The notes beneath the pieces were generated by a model. The model saw only the letters and a list, made by a program, of their open reading frames with translations. It was not told the DNA's origin and ran no database searches. The position numbers and the translations under genes are program-made. From Methanococcus maripaludis (lineage in GTDB: Archaea > AGJL01 > Methanococci > Methanococcales > Methanococcaceae): a stretch of 64,000 nt of DNA. Positions 27,953-38,181 of this stretch are shown here, in pieces (the first letter of the stretch is position 1; each line of letters starts with the position of its first letter). The stretch lies in contig NZ_JACDUL010000004.1 of assembly GCF_013760955.1 (NCBI RefSeq), positions 62,001 to 126,000 on the forward strand, in the 5' to 3' direction.

Positions 27953-28329
27953 ATTCTCCCCCGTAATACCCGCCAAATTAATAGATTATTTTGAAATTTC
28001 TTACCGATTCATTATTTTTTAATGTTGTTGTGAACATTTAAAAATTTCTTTAATGGGTAATATATAATTATCGAAAAAGCATGCTTAATTATTTAAATTT
28101 TAAAAATCATAAATAATATTAGGTCATGATCTTCGATTTTATCCAAATTTCCGTTTTTTATGGTTATTGGTGATCTGAAGATTATTTCCTGTGACACTCT
28201 CTATTTCAGCTAAATTAGCTCGATGAGATAAAGTATTGTTTTTGGAGCCCCCCTTCAAAAATACTCAATTCCATATTTTTATTTTTTTGAAAAAAGGTTT
28301 AGTTAATTATAAAGTTTAAAAAAGAAAAT
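27953..28329. other. Intergenic region downstream of ilvN
   Basis: About 375 bases with no gene I can support. A minus-strand open frame of about 40 codons (roughly 28139-28260) has no ATG or ribosome binding site. CATGCTTAATTATTTAA near 28080 resembles the feo operator with one base missing. Nothing else stands out. Confidence 0.45.
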
Positions 28330-28839
28330 TTATGCTTTATTTGATTTTAAGATTTTAGAACCCCTCATGAGTGCGGTGAGTCCAGTTCTTGCGATTTCTT
28401 TGATACCCATTGGCCTTACAAGGTCTAAAAATGCGTTTACTTTCTGTTCGTCACCTGTAATTTCAACGGTTAGTGTTTCAGTGCTTAAATCGATGATTTT
28501 TCCCCTAAATATGTTTGCATACTGGATTACCTGAGATTTACTATCCTCAGTTGGAGCATAAACTTTTACAAGACATAATTCTCGTTGTACTGACTTTTTA
28601 CTATTTAAATCAGTTACTTTTATAACTTCGACGAGTTTATTCAACTGTTTTACAACCTGTTCGAGTACAGTGTCGTCCCCCTGAACAACAATAGTCATTC
28701 TTGCTACATCTGGGTTTTCAGTACTTCCAACAGTCATGCTTGAAATGTTAAACCATCTTCTGGTAAATAAACCTGAAATTCTCTGGAGTACACCTGGCTT
28801 GTGTAAAACCAGAACTGAAATGATGTGTTTGTGTTCCAT
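28330..28839 (-). CDS. ilvN: Acetolactate synthase small (regulatory) subunit
   Basis: A 169-residue regulatory subunit with an N-terminal ACT domain ([21 protein letters not shown], about 4-24) and the C-terminal extension domain with [16 protein letters not shown] near 130. It confers valine feedback control and stabilises the catalytic subunit. The ATG follows GGGTGATTATC; the GTG three codons earlier is part of that site. It follows ilvB by 13 bases, in one operon. Confidence 0.95.
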   Translation of the reverse strand: MEHKHIISVLVLHKPGVLQRISGLFTRRWFNISSMTVGSTENPDVARMTIVVQGDDTVLEQVVKQLNKLVEVIKVTDLNSKKSVQRELCLVKVYAPTEDSKSQVIQYANIFRGKIIDLSTETLTVEITGDEQKVNAFLDLVRPMGIKEIARTGLTALMRGSKILKSNKA

Positions 28840-28852
28840 GATAATCACCCGA

Positions 28853-30616
28853 TTAGACCTTAGGATTAAGTATTTTTTTCATTTCGCTAAAGCATTGAGC
28901 TTTTGGAGTTGGTTCCTGTCTTTCCGGGAATAATATATTTGTCATGTTTCCTCCAGGGGGTACCATGTGTAGTGCTTCTGCCGGGTCGATTATAATATCA
29001 ATTAAATATGGTTTTCCACTGTTTAATGCAGTTTTAAAGGCTTCGTTTATATCTTCAGGTTTTTCAACCCTCGAAGCATCGATCCCATAACTTTCTGCAA
29101 GTTTTATGAAGTCAGGTGTTTCTCCAAGGTGCACTGCACACTGGCGCTTTCCATAATAAAGATTCTGCCACTGGTAAACCATTCCAAGTGTCCTGTTATC
29201 AAATATTACAACAATAACGGGTATTTCATATTCTGCAATTGTAGCAAGTTCCTGTGAATTCATTAAAAATCCACCATCCCCCGTTACTGCAATTACGTTT
29301 GCATCGGGCCTTGCAAATTTAGCACCAATTGCTGCAGGGAATCCGAATCCCATTGTACCTTGCCCCCCTGATGAAATGAATGATTTTGGAGCGCTTGTTT
29401 GGAAGTAGTGTGCCATCCACATCTGATTTTGACCTACATCTGTTGTAAGAACTGTGTTTGTCAAACTTGGATCGACTTCTCGAATTGCGTTCATCATTTC
29501 TTTGATAACTTTCTGAGGCTTTATTGGGGTGTTGTCAAACTCCATTATCGGAAGTGACTTTTTCTGAAGTTTTTTAACATTTTCCATCCATTCTGTCTTA
29601 TTAGCAATTTCTTTTTTCATTAAATAAATCAATATATCTTTTAAAATTGCTTTTGCATCCCCAACGATTGGAATATCTACCCTAACGTTCTTTCCAATTT
29701 CTGCGGGGTCTATATCAATATGAATAATCTTTGCATTGGGTGCAAATGTAGAAATGTCTCCAGTAATCCGATCTGAAAACCTGCATCCAATTGCAATTAA
29801 AACATCACTTTCGTAAACTGAGTAGTTAGAAGCTTGTGTTCCGTGCATTCCAACTAAACCGAGTGCAAGAGAGTGCTCTTCAGGGAAAACTCCCTTACCC
29901 ATTAAAGTAGTGCATGCAGGGATTTGAGCGTATTCTGATAATTTTATAAGTTCTGGTGTTGCATTTGCAATTTGAACGCCACCGCCTGCAATAATAACAG
30001 GTCTTTGTGCGATTTTCATCAATTCCACTGCTTTTTTAATCTGTAATGGGTGTCCAAACTTGGTTGGTTTGTAGCCTTGAAGATTAATTTCTGCAGGAAT
30101 TGGATATTTTTCTAAGTCTAATTCGTTATCCTGAACATCTTTTGGTAGATCGACATGAACTGCACCAGGTCTTCCGGTTTTTGCAATTTCAAATGCTTTT
30201 CTAAATATTTTTGGAATTTCGCTTGTTTTTTGAATCTGGAAATTGTGTTTTGTAATCTGCATGAAAATTCCAAGTGCATCAATTTCCTGAAATGCATCAT
30301 TTCCGATTAATTTTGTTGGAACCTGTCCAGTTAATGCAACTACGGGAGAAGAATCTGCATGTGCGGTTGCAACTCCTGTAACAAGATTTGTAGCTCCTGG
30401 TCCAGACGTAGCAACACAAACTCCAACATTCCCACTTGCTCTTGCGTATCCGTCTGCCGCGTGTGCTGCAGCCTGTTCATGCCTTGTTAAAATGTGTACA
30501 AGGTCACTGTGGTACAGTGCATCGTAAAAGGGAAGTAATTGGCCCCCAGGGTATCCAAAGAGGACCTTCACATTTTCCGCTTCTAGGGCCTTCATCATAG
30601 CCTCTGCTCCTTTCAT
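28853..30616 (-). CDS. ilvB: Acetolactate synthase large subunit
   Basis: A 587-residue thiamine diphosphate enzyme that condenses two pyruvates (or pyruvate and 2-oxobutyrate) as the first common step of valine, leucine and isoleucine synthesis. It shows [15 protein letters not shown] with the catalytic Glu region [18 protein letters not shown] (about 45-62), the FAD-type middle domain, and the ThDP motif GDGGFLMN near 447 followed by the NN-like FDNRTLG. The TATA box lies about 60 bases upstream on the minus strand. Length matches the family. Confidence 0.97.
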   Translation of the reverse strand: MKGAEAMMKALEAENVKVLFGYPGGQLLPFYDALYHSDLVHILTRHEQAAAHAADGYARASGNVGVCVATSGPGATNLVTGVATAHADSSPVVALTGQVPTKLIGNDAFQEIDALGIFMQITKHNFQIQKTSEIPKIFRKAFEIAKTGRPGAVHVDLPKDVQDNELDLEKYPIPAEINLQGYKPTKFGHPLQIKKAVELMKIAQRPVIIAGGGVQIANATPELIKLSEYAQIPACTTLMGKGVFPEEHSLALGLVGMHGTQASNYSVYESDVLIAIGCRFSDRITGDISTFAPNAKIIHIDIDPAEIGKNVRVDIPIVGDAKAILKDILIYLMKKEIANKTEWMENVKKLQKKSLPIMEFDNTPIKPQKVIKEMMNAIREVDPSLTNTVLTTDVGQNQMWMAHYFQTSAPKSFISSGGQGTMGFGFPAAIGAKFARPDANVIAVTGDGGFLMNSQELATIAEYEIPVIVVIFDNRTLGMVYQWQNLYYGKRQCAVHLGETPDFIKLAESYGIDASRVEKPEDINEAFKTALNSGKPYLIDIIIDPAEALHMVPPGGNMTNILFPERQEPTPKAQCFSEMKKILNPKV

Positions 30617-30778
30617 GAGATCACCAAGTAATAAAAACGTAATGGATTTGAAATTAATTCGTTTCTAGTTTATTAACTCAAAATCTTATATAAATATTAT
30701 GAAAACATAAAATGGTTTAAAATCTGTCTGTTCGAATTATTTCTCATCCGCCATATATTAAATTAATCAAGTGAAATT

Positions 30779-32314
30779 ATGATTTTAGGTATTTGCGATG
30801 GCCACAATTCAAGTGCATCATTGATCGATGAAAAAGAAATCATTTACGCAGCAAGCGAAGAAAGATTTACAAGAAAAAAGAATTTTAGAGGATATCCTGC
30901 AAATTCCATCGATTACGGAATTAATTCTTTTGTAAGTGAAAAGGATGAATTGTCAGCAATTACTGTTGGCGGGCAGTTTAGAAAGGGAGAAAGACTGAAA
31001 AAACTCAAAATACTTCAAGAAAATTTAGAAATTCCAATGTACTACTTTAACCATCATTTATGCCATGCTGCAAGCTATAAGCTATCAGATTTTAAAGAAT
31101 GTTTGATTTTAACAATGGATGGTGGAGGGGATGGACTTTCTTCAACAGTATCTATTGGAAACGGTTCAAAAATAGAAACTATTGCTCAAAGTGATTTAAT
31201 TGATTCCGTAGGAGATTTTTACGCATCAATTACCGAATTACTTGGATTTAAACCAATGGAAGACGAAGGAAAAGTAATGAGTCTTTCGAGTTTTGAATCG
31301 GATGATTCCAAAATTAATCTCGATATTATTGATTATAATGAAAAAACTAAATCTTTTAAGAATTATCTCGGAGTAATCGGTTCTGAATCAACAAAAGCAT
31401 TGAAAAGAATTTTAGATTATTCAACCCCAAATAAGTCATATGATATTCAAATTTCAAAGTTTGTCCAAAGTAAATTAGAAGAAGTTGTTTTAAAACTTTT
31501 AAAGCAGTTTGTGGAAGAAACTGGAATTAAAAATATTGTATTTAGTGGAGGGGTTGCACAAAACGTTAAACTAAATAAACAAATAATCGAACAGGACTTT
31601 GTAGATAACTTGTACGTCCCCCCATTTACAGGAGATGAAGGATTATCCATTGGATCGTCGATTTTGTGCTCAAAACACGATTTTGATTTAAAAAATACAT
31701 ATTTAGGTTATGAAATTGATAATTGTAATGTTGAAAAAATTGTGGATTTGGAAAAAAATTTTAAAGTTCAGTATATTGAAGAAAATGATATTTCTGAGAG
31801 CGTTGGGAAATTAATTTCAGAAAATAAACTTGTCTGCGTTTCGAGAGAAAAAATGGAATTTGGACCGCGTGCTCTTGGAAATAGGAGCATTTTAGGACTT
31901 CCGACAAATGAAAATGCGAAAAAACTTGCAAAAACTCTAAAAAGAAATTCATTCATGCCCTATGCCCCAACAATTCTAGATGAATACTCTGAAAGTTATT
32001 TAAAAAACAAAAAATACAGTCCGTACATGACCATGCTCTTTGATTGCTTTGAATCTAAAAAAAGTGAAATTGAAGGAACCGTTCATGTTGATGGAACTAC
32101 ACGGGCGCAAACATTGAAAAAAGAATTCAATGGAACTTTTTATAACACCATTAATTTTTTAAACGATGCAACACAAATTCCTGCAGTTTTGAACACCAGT
32201 TTTAATTTACACGGTGAACCTATTGTTTGCAATGAAATTGATGCCATAAATTCGTTTAAAAAAGTGGGAGATTATTTACTACTTGGAAATTATTTAATCG
32301 AAAAACTTGATTAG
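30779..32314 (+). CDS. NodU/CmcH-type carbamoyltransferase
   Basis: A 511-residue member of the carbamoyltransferase family. The N-terminal ASKHA/Kae1-like domain shows ILGICDGHNSSASLI (2-16), EERFTRKKNFRGYP, the metal-binding HHLCHAAS (about 97-104) and TMDGGGDG. The C-terminal domain has GPRALGNRSIL near 361-371, typical of NodU. It transfers carbamoyl from carbamoyl phosphate to a hydroxyl or amino acceptor that cannot be named. It opens an apparent operon with rtcA (10-base gap) and archease. Confidence 0.9.
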   Translation: MILGICDGHNSSASLIDEKEIIYAASEERFTRKKNFRGYPANSIDYGINSFVSEKDELSAITVGGQFRKGERLKKLKILQENLEIPMYYFNHHLCHAASYKLSDFKECLILTMDGGGDGLSSTVSIGNGSKIETIAQSDLIDSVGDFYASITELLGFKPMEDEGKVMSLSSFESDDSKINLDIIDYNEKTKSFKNYLGVIGSESTKALKRILDYSTPNKSYDIQISKFVQSKLEEVVLKLLKQFVEETGIKNIVFSGGVAQNVKLNKQIIEQDFVDNLYVPPFTGDEGLSIGSSILCSKHDFDLKNTYLGYEIDNCNVEKIVDLEKNFKVQYIEENDISESVGKLISENKLVCVSREKMEFGPRALGNRSILGLPTNENAKKLAKTLKRNSFMPYAPTILDEYSESYLKNKKYSPYMTMLFDCFESKKSEIEGTVHVDGTTRAQTLKKEFNGTFYNTINFLNDATQIPAVLNTSFNLHGEPIVCNEIDAINSFKKVGDYLLLGNYLIEKLD

Positions 32315-32324
32315 GAGAATATTT

Positions 32325-33338
32325 ATGATTACAATTGATGGAAGTTATCTCGAAGGTGGGGGGCAAATTGTAAGAACCGCAGTTTCTCTTTCTGCAATAA
32401 CTAAAAAGCCAGTTAAAATCATAAATATTCGAAAAAATAGGAAAAATTCAGGGTTGTCAAACCAGCATATTGCATGTGTAAATGCAATTTCAAAAATCTG
32501 TAATGCAAAAGTCGAAGGGCTTTTAAAAAGCTCTGAAACCTTGGTTTTTTATCCTGGAGACATTATTTCTGAAAATTTCGAAATAGATATTAAAACTGCT
32601 GGAAGCATTTCTCTTGTTATTCAGTCATTACTACCGATTGCTCTTGCAATAGACAAAAATATTGAAATTACACTGATTGGAGGAACAAATGTTGAATTTT
32701 CACCACCAATTGATTATATTAAAAATGTAACGTTGAAATTTTTAGAAAATATTGGAATTAATTCTGAAATAAATATTATTGAACGTGGATTTTTCCCTGA
32801 AGGTGGCGGAACTGTTAAAATAACAATAAAACCTTCAAAAATCATTCCATTTGAATTAATTGAAAATAAAAGTATAGAGCTTAAAGGAATTATTTTTAAC
32901 CAGAACCTCGATGAAAATATTTCAAAACGAATAAGAAAATCTGCAAGCGATATTTTATTAAATAAAGGATTTTGTCCAGAAATTAAGCTTGAAAAAACAA
33001 ATGGTAAAAGTACAGGTGTAGGAATATTCTTGTTTACTAATTATATCGGTTCAGACTGTCTTGGAAAAAGAGGGATTCCATCGGAAAAAGTTGGAAAAAT
33101 TGCATCTGAAAATTTAATTGAGGAGTTAGATACAAAAATGGCGATAGATTCGCATTTGGCCGATCAAATAATTCCATTCATGCCATTTTCAGATATTAAA
33201 GTTGGTGTTTCAAAAATTACAAATCATACTTCGACCAATATTTACGTGGTTGAAAAATTCTTTGATGTTAAATTTAATATCGATGAATATTCGAAGGATA
33301 ATGCAAAAGGATACGTAATATCGACTAAAGGTGTTTAA
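32325..33338 (+). CDS. rtcA: RNA 3'-terminal phosphate cyclase
   Basis: A 337-residue enzyme that converts RNA 3'-phosphate ends to 2',3'-cyclic phosphates through an AMP intermediate. DGSYLEGGGQIVRTAVSLSA (4-23), GLSNQH near 46, the FFPEGGGTVKI block near 161-171, and the catalytic-His region HLADQIIPFMP near 282 are all present. I start at the ATG after TAGGAGAATATTT. Three bases separate its stop from the archease gene. Confidence 0.95.
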   Translation: MITIDGSYLEGGGQIVRTAVSLSAITKKPVKIINIRKNRKNSGLSNQHIACVNAISKICNAKVEGLLKSSETLVFYPGDIISENFEIDIKTAGSISLVIQSLLPIALAIDKNIEITLIGGTNVEFSPPIDYIKNVTLKFLENIGINSEINIIERGFFPEGGGTVKITIKPSKIIPFELIENKSIELKGIIFNQNLDENISKRIRKSASDILLNKGFCPEIKLEKTNGKSTGVGIFLFTNYIGSDCLGKRGIPSEKVGKIASENLIEELDTKMAIDSHLADQIIPFMPFSDIKVGVSKITNHTSTNIYVVEKFFDVKFNIDEYSKDNAKGYVISTKGV

Positions 33339-33341
33339 ATT

Positions 33342-33758
33342 ATGTATAATTACTTTGAAACTACTGCAGATATTGGGATAATCGCATTTGGAAAAACTCT
33401 TGAAGAATCTTTTGAAAATTCTGCGAGAGGCCTATCAAATATTATGGTTGATATCGAAAAAATAGAAAAAATAGAAAAGCATTCGTTTAAGGTTATTTCA
33501 GAAGACCTTTTCGGACTTTTATACGACTTCTTAACAGAACTTTTGATACTTCATGATTCTGAGTTGTTAATATTTTCAGAGTTTGATGTAAAAATCGAGA
33601 AAAAAGAATGCTATGAATTAAGCTGTACTGCTTTTGGGGATAAGTATTCAAAAGACAAATACGAACCAAAAGAAGAAGTAAAAGCGATTACGTACCACAA
33701 AATGGAAATAATAAATGATGAAAACTGCTGGAAAACGCAGTTTATTGTAGATCTGTAA
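33342..33758 (+). CDS. Archease
   Basis: A 138-residue archease. Archease is known as the activator of the RNA ligase RtcB. FETTADIGIIAFGKTLEESFENSARGL at the N-terminus includes the conserved metal-binding Asp, and LYDFLTELLILHDSE near 62-76 is the second family block. EVKAITYHKMEI near 112 gives the conserved KA-T-H motif. Its location 3 bases after rtcA links it to RNA-end processing. rtcB is not in the window. Confidence 0.92.
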   Translation: MYNYFETTADIGIIAFGKTLEESFENSARGLSNIMVDIEKIEKIEKHSFKVISEDLFGLLYDFLTELLILHDSELLIFSEFDVKIEKKECYELSCTAFGDKYSKDKYEPKEEVKAITYHKMEIINDENCWKTQFIVDL

Positions 33759-33760
33759 AA

Positions 33761-33961
33761 TTAACACTTCATGGACATATCATAAGCTGTATCTGCCCAT
33801 GAATCCATAGTAAATCTTGCGTTTCTTCTTCCCGATTTTTTAATTGCCATTTTTCTTAAAGTAAGTAGCGTCTCATCGAACTCTTCTTTTGACATCAAAG
33901 GAGCTTTCAATAACATTTCAACTGCTAGCTTATCCATTTTCTGATCATTTTCAAAATCCAT
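33761..33961 (-). CDS. Hypothetical protein, about 66 residues
   Basis: I do not recognise this small protein. It is charged, with acidic N-terminal and basic central parts (MAIKKSGRRNARF), and ends in DTAYDMSMKC. There is no membrane segment or metal motif. I choose the ATG at 33961, preceded by AGGGATGATTTT; an upstream in-frame ATG at 33988 would add nine residues but lacks a ribosome binding site. It is convergent with archease at 2 bases distance and divergent from mdh. Confidence 0.6.
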   Translation of the reverse strand: MDFENDQKMDKLAVEMLLKAPLMSKEEFDETLLTLRKMAIKKSGRRNARFTMDSWADTAYDMSMKC

Positions 33962-34173
33962 AAAATCATCCCTAAAGTCGTCTATCATAATTAATTATAT
34001 TTTTGTAATATTAATTTTGATAAATTATGCTTTCAATAATACTAATTTTAAATATATTATTATCATATATATAAATTTCCATGAAAAATAGTATTGATGA
34101 ATCCCTACATTCGGTTAGATATATATGTATAGAAGACGATATAGGAATTGTTTTTAACAGCAAGGGTGAAACT

Positions 34174-35118
34174 ATGGAAGTATCAATTATTGGGGCATCC
34201 GGCAAAATCGGGAGTGTTTTATCATTGCTTTTAGCAAAGGAAAGCTATATAAAAAATATTAATTTAATTGCCAGGAATGGTTCCATAAATAAGTTAAAAG
34301 GACTTAAAATGGACCTTTATGATGCCATGGCGGCAGCAGGTCAAGATACCAATATCCAGATATGTAGTGATGATGATTTATCCTGCACAGGAACCTCGGA
34401 TATTACAATAGTTACGGCAGGTATGGCAAGAACGGGAGACATGTCTAGAATCGATTTAATGCGTGAAAATGCAAAGATTATAAAAAATTATGCAAAAAAA
34501 ATCGCAAATGCAGGAGATACAAAAATATTCATGATTTCAAATCCTGTTGACATGATGACTTATAAAGCATTTATTGAAAGTGGCTACGAAAAAAATCAAG
34601 TTTTCGGGCTTGGAACACACCTTGACTCAATGAGATTTAAAGTTGCAGTTGCAAAATATTTTGAAGTTCATATTGATGATGTAAGAACAAGGATCGTCGG
34701 AGAGCATGGGGACAGCATGGTTCCATTAATCAGCGCAACCGCAGTTGGGGGAATTCCAATTGTAAGGTTACCCAAATACGAAAATTTCCCTTATGACAGA
34801 ATTCTTGAAAAAATCAAAGGTTACGGAAAAGAAATCATAGATTTAAAAAACGGTTCAGAGTACGGGCCAGCATCTGCAATTGTAAATATTGTAAGGTGTA
34901 TTGCACATGATGAAAAACGACTTTTAACCCTTTCTGCATACATTGAAGATGAAATTGAAGGTATTAAAGGCGGTTCGTGTATCGGAGTTCCTGTAAAGGT
35001 AGGCAAGAACGGAATTGAAGAAGTAATCCATATGAAAATGAATGATGATGAAATTGAAGGATTTAAAAAATCTTTTGACCTCGTAAAAGGATATTGTAAA
35101 GAGATCGAATCGATTTAA
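34174..35118 (+). CDS. mdh: Malate/lactate dehydrogenase family, NAD(P)-dependent malate dehydrogenase
   Basis: A 314-residue 2-hydroxyacid dehydrogenase. It shows the Rossmann motif GASGKIGS (7-14), TAGMARTGDMSR with the substrate-loop Arg residues near 80-92, SNPVDMMTYKA near 120, and the catalytic RIVGEHGDSMVP near 171-182. The methanogen enzyme supplies malate/oxaloacetate in the incomplete reductive TCA branch. The ATG follows GGGTGAAACT. An in-frame extension from 34081 is open but has no ribosome binding site. Confidence 0.92.
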   Translation: MEVSIIGASGKIGSVLSLLLAKESYIKNINLIARNGSINKLKGLKMDLYDAMAAAGQDTNIQICSDDDLSCTGTSDITIVTAGMARTGDMSRIDLMRENAKIIKNYAKKIANAGDTKIFMISNPVDMMTYKAFIESGYEKNQVFGLGTHLDSMRFKVAVAKYFEVHIDDVRTRIVGEHGDSMVPLISATAVGGIPIVRLPKYENFPYDRILEKIKGYGKEIIDLKNGSEYGPASAIVNIVRCIAHDEKRLLTLSAYIEDEIEGIKGGSCIGVPVKVGKNGIEEVIHMKMNDDEIEGFKKSFDLVKGYCKEIESI

Positions 35119-35134
35119 TACCTGAGAAGATATT

Positions 35135-36010
35135 GTGGAAGTTTCTGAAAGAATAAGCATTGGAAATAAAATTTCCAAAATCACGATTGTTGCAAACATT
35201 GGATTGTCTATCTTGAAAATACTTGCCGGAGTATTTGGAAGAAGCAGCGCTTTGATTGCAGATGGAATGCATTCATTTTCCGATATTTTAAGCACTTTTA
35301 TAGTGATGCTTGGATTAAAACTTTCAGAAAAACCTGCAGATGAATCCCACCCGTATGGCCACGAACGAATAGAACCTGCTCTGACAAAGCTTTTAGCAGT
35401 AATTTTATTTGGAACTGCCTTAATGATTTTTTACTGCGGATTAACTACCATTCTTAGGGGAAATTACCAAATTCCTGAAAACATAACGATAGTTGCGGCA
35501 GTAATTTCTATTTTTACAAAAGAATGGATGTATAGATACACCAAAAAAGGTGCTGAACAGATTGAAAGTTCAGCACTCATTGCTGATGCCTGCCACCACA
35601 GATCTGATGCATTTTCATCGATTGGAACTTTAATTGGTGTTTTTGGGGCACGACTTGGATATCCAATACTTGATCCCCTTGCGTCCATATTTATTTCATT
35701 ATTTATTGCTAAAATGGCCTTTGAAATATACTTTGAAGCATTAAATCAACTTCTCGATAGGGCCGCAGATCCAAAAACTATTGAAGAAATCAGAAAAATA
35801 ATTCTTTCAATTGACGGTGTTTTGGGAATAGATGTATTAAAAACAAGAATTCATTCAAACAAAATCTATGTCGATGTTGAAATTTCAGTTAATAAAGATT
35901 TATCATTGATTGAAGCACATAACATTTCTGAAAACGTCCATTCAAAAATTGAACGCAAATTAAAAAGAGTAAAACACTGTATGGTTCATGTGAACCCGTA
36001 TTTGAAATAA
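35135..36010 (+). CDS. Cation diffusion facilitator family transporter
   Basis: A 291-residue CDF metal exporter with six membrane helices and a C-terminal cytoplasmic ferredoxin-like domain (about 205-291). The metal sites are visible as DGMHSFSD (about 43-50), SHPYGHERIEP (about 70-80) and DACHHRSDAFSS (about 149-160). It exports Zn2+, Fe2+, Mn2+ or Co2+, and the metal is not predictable. It uses a GTG start with only a weak ribosome binding site (GAGAAG), 16 bases after mdh, so it is probably cotranscribed. Confidence 0.92.
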   Translation: MEVSERISIGNKISKITIVANIGLSILKILAGVFGRSSALIADGMHSFSDILSTFIVMLGLKLSEKPADESHPYGHERIEPALTKLLAVILFGTALMIFYCGLTTILRGNYQIPENITIVAAVISIFTKEWMYRYTKKGAEQIESSALIADACHHRSDAFSSIGTLIGVFGARLGYPILDPLASIFISLFIAKMAFEIYFEALNQLLDRAADPKTIEEIRKIILSIDGVLGIDVLKTRIHSNKIYVDVEISVNKDLSLIEAHNISENVHSKIERKLKRVKHCMVHVNPYLK

Positions 36011-36014
36011 TAAT

Positions 36015-37028
36015 TTAGCTTAAACTTTCAGCAACTTTTTCAAACATTAACTCAGTTGGGTCTTCCAAAGTTATTCCATTATTTCTTTTTCCGATATTAT
36101 CCATTACGTGATTTACAATTTCATCTAAATCTCTTGTGTGGATCATTCTTTCTTTGTCAATCAAGTAGTTATCAACACCCAAAAGCTTTTCTGGATAGCA
36201 GGAAATTGTTGGAACGCCAAGAACTGCTGCTTCACGGTTCATTGTTCCGCCAGCACCAATCATTGCATCGGAATAATAAAGTAAAGATATTGCATCAATT
36301 GTTTTTGGAACCGTTACGCCCATTGATACGTATTTTTCCCTTTGGTCTTCGTCTCTTGGAAATGCAACAATATTGCAGTCCATCTGACTTTTTAATTTTT
36401 CAATAATCATTGGAATTATGTCTTTTTTTCCGTTACAGTACGAAGAATTGGGTCTTGGTCTCATTATTGCCAAAGGCAGTGATTCATCGATATTTAATTT
36501 TTCCTTTATCGATTCATCAATTGAAAATGAAGAATTTAACCTCGAATTAACATTAGAAACTTCACAAGTTCCTGCAAAAGAATCAATGTATTTTCCAAAT
36601 GAACTTCCGTTTAAAACTAACTTTGTACCTTCCGGACATATTACGTCGTCCACAAGAGGAACCGTTAATCTGTTCTGTGCACTTGCGTGTTCATTGTCTA
36701 AAACAAATATTGAATGGATATTCATTCCAAATGATACTCTTGGAAGTTCCACAGAGTGTTTTGCAATTGCAATTTTTGGGTCCAATTTTTTTGCAATTTT
36801 TGTGAGTTCAATTACCCTTTTTGAAGAATTTATAAGCTTTTCTTCTAGCGAATCCGCATGATTTCCCACAGAAATATAATCATAACCATAAATGTCGATT
36901 AAATCTTCTAAACTCTGGAATTTTCTTGCAGTAATGTAGTATTCAATTCCTTCCCGATTGAATTTGTCAATCAATTGCGAAAAGTAATGAATATGAGGGG
37001 AATTTGTTAAATCGATCCATACATCCAT
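36015..37028 (-). CDS. DUF354 family protein (glycosyltransferase-like)
   Basis: A 337-residue protein of DUF354, related to GT-B glycosyltransferases of the UDP-GlcNAc 2-epimerase/MurG type. WIDLTNSPHIHYF at 4-16 is the family start, RPRPNSSYCNGKKD lies near 195, and the C-terminal GAGGTMNREAAVLGVPTISCYP near 262-283 looks like a nucleotide-sugar site. Its substrate is unknown. The ATG follows GGTGATTTT. It is convergent with the CDF gene by 4 bases. Confidence 0.85.
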   Translation of the reverse strand: MDVWIDLTNSPHIHYFSQLIDKFNREGIEYYITARKFQSLEDLIDIYGYDYISVGNHADSLEEKLINSSKRVIELTKIAKKLDPKIAIAKHSVELPRVSFGMNIHSIFVLDNEHASAQNRLTVPLVDDVICPEGTKLVLNGSSFGKYIDSFAGTCEVSNVNSRLNSSFSIDESIKEKLNIDESLPLAIMRPRPNSSYCNGKKDIIPMIIEKLKSQMDCNIVAFPRDEDQREKYVSMGVTVPKTIDAISLLYYSDAMIGAGGTMNREAAVLGVPTISCYPEKLLGVDNYLIDKERMIHTRDLDEIVNHVMDNIGKRNNGITLEDPTELMFEKVAESLS

Positions 37029-37117
37029 AAAATCACCAATATATCTCTACTGGATCACTAAAATAATTCTATTTAGTAATGAGGTTAAATCAAAAAGTTC
37101 TTAATAAAGTAGTACTG

Positions 37118-37127
37118 TTTTATATAT
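37118..37127 (+). promoter_or_regulatory. TATA element for the marker 12 gene
   Basis: TTTATATATA lies 44-53 bases upstream of the ATG and is a near-ideal archaeal TATA box. It gives a leader of about 20 bases containing GGGAGATT. Confidence 0.55.
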
Positions 37128-37170
37128 AACTATTGGTATTTGAAATTTATTATCTTTTGTATGGGAGATT

Positions 37171-38148
37171 ATGATTGTTGTAGGGATTGATCACGGCACA
37201 TCCGGAATTACCGCATGTGTGATGGAAAACAAAACTGTAAAATCTATTTTTAAGATGAAAAGAACTGAAATTAACGAAAATTCTTTTTTAAAAGAACTTG
37301 AAAAACATGTGAATTTAAATGACATCGATTTGATGGGCGTATGCTACTCGATGGGTGACGGAATAGATAAAATAACAGATATAAAAAAAGTTGAAAATAG
37401 GGGAGTAATAAACCTCGAAGGGATTGGAAAAAAGGTTGGTGGCGGAACGAAAGTTTATGATGAAATAAAATCATCAAATATTCCCGCAGTTGTCATTCCT
37501 GGACTTCATAAGGGCGTAAAAAGTATGGATGAAAGATTTAACGCCCTTTTTTCGCATATTGCATCTCCAGAAAAAATATCCATCTGCTACAATGCATACA
37601 AAACATTTGGCTTTGAAAATTTCATTCTTTCAGACATTTCTTCAAATACGGTTACGCTTTTGATAAAAAATGGTAAAATATTTGGCGGATTTGATGCATG
37701 CGTTGGTGCTGTTGGAATATTACATGGACCAATTGATTTAGAATTAATTAGAAATATCGATTCGAAAAAAATTACTGCAAATGAGGCTTTTTCAAAAGCG
37801 GGAGTTGTTAAAATTACAGATTCATACAAAGGCGTTGAAGATACGAAATTTGAAATTATGAGTAACTACAAAAAAGATAAAAAATGCACCTTAGCAGTTG
37901 ATTCACTTGTTTTAAGCGTTTCTATGGAAATAAATTCTTTAATGTTTTTAAATCACGACAAAAATGTAGTTCTTGCAGGTTCCATTGGAACTTGGAAAAA
38001 TCCAAATATTTCCGAAATGATAAAAGAAAATATCGATGGAAATGTTCTTGTTTTAGATGGGGACAGTGGTGCAGTCGGCAGTGCAATGATTGCAGAGGAT
38101 ATATTAAATGGTAAAAGGGAAATTCTAGGAATATCAGTTGATTTTTAA
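37171..38148 (+). CDS. Putative methanogenesis marker protein 12 (UPF0285)
   Basis: A 325-residue ASKHA-fold protein. The phosphate-1 type motif GIDHGTSGITACV (5-17) and later VLAGSIGTWKNP near 269 fit a sugar-kinase/Hsp70-like ATPase. It resembles the UPF0285 family, listed as methanogenesis marker 12, which is restricted to methanogens and has unknown function. It has its own strong TATA box. DUF1464, another ASKHA family of archaea, is the alternative. Confidence 0.78.
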   Translation: MIVVGIDHGTSGITACVMENKTVKSIFKMKRTEINENSFLKELEKHVNLNDIDLMGVCYSMGDGIDKITDIKKVENRGVINLEGIGKKVGGGTKVYDEIKSSNIPAVVIPGLHKGVKSMDERFNALFSHIASPEKISICYNAYKTFGFENFILSDISSNTVTLLIKNGKIFGGFDACVGAVGILHGPIDLELIRNIDSKKITANEAFSKAGVVKITDSYKGVEDTKFEIMSNYKKDKKCTLAVDSLVLSVSMEINSLMFLNHDKNVVLAGSIGTWKNPNISEMIKENIDGNVLVLDGDSGAVGSAMIAEDILNGKREILGISVDF

Positions 38149-38181
38149 ATTTTCTAAATTTTTAGACTTCATACCATAACT

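Noticed and set aside
28078-28100. CATGCTTAATTATTTAA, similar to the feo operator
   Set aside because: One base is missing so the dyad is broken, and it is not placed at a clear promoter of a metal gene.
28139-28260. About 40-codon minus-strand frame downstream of ilvN
   Set aside because: It lacks an ATG and a ribosome binding site; this length is expected by chance.
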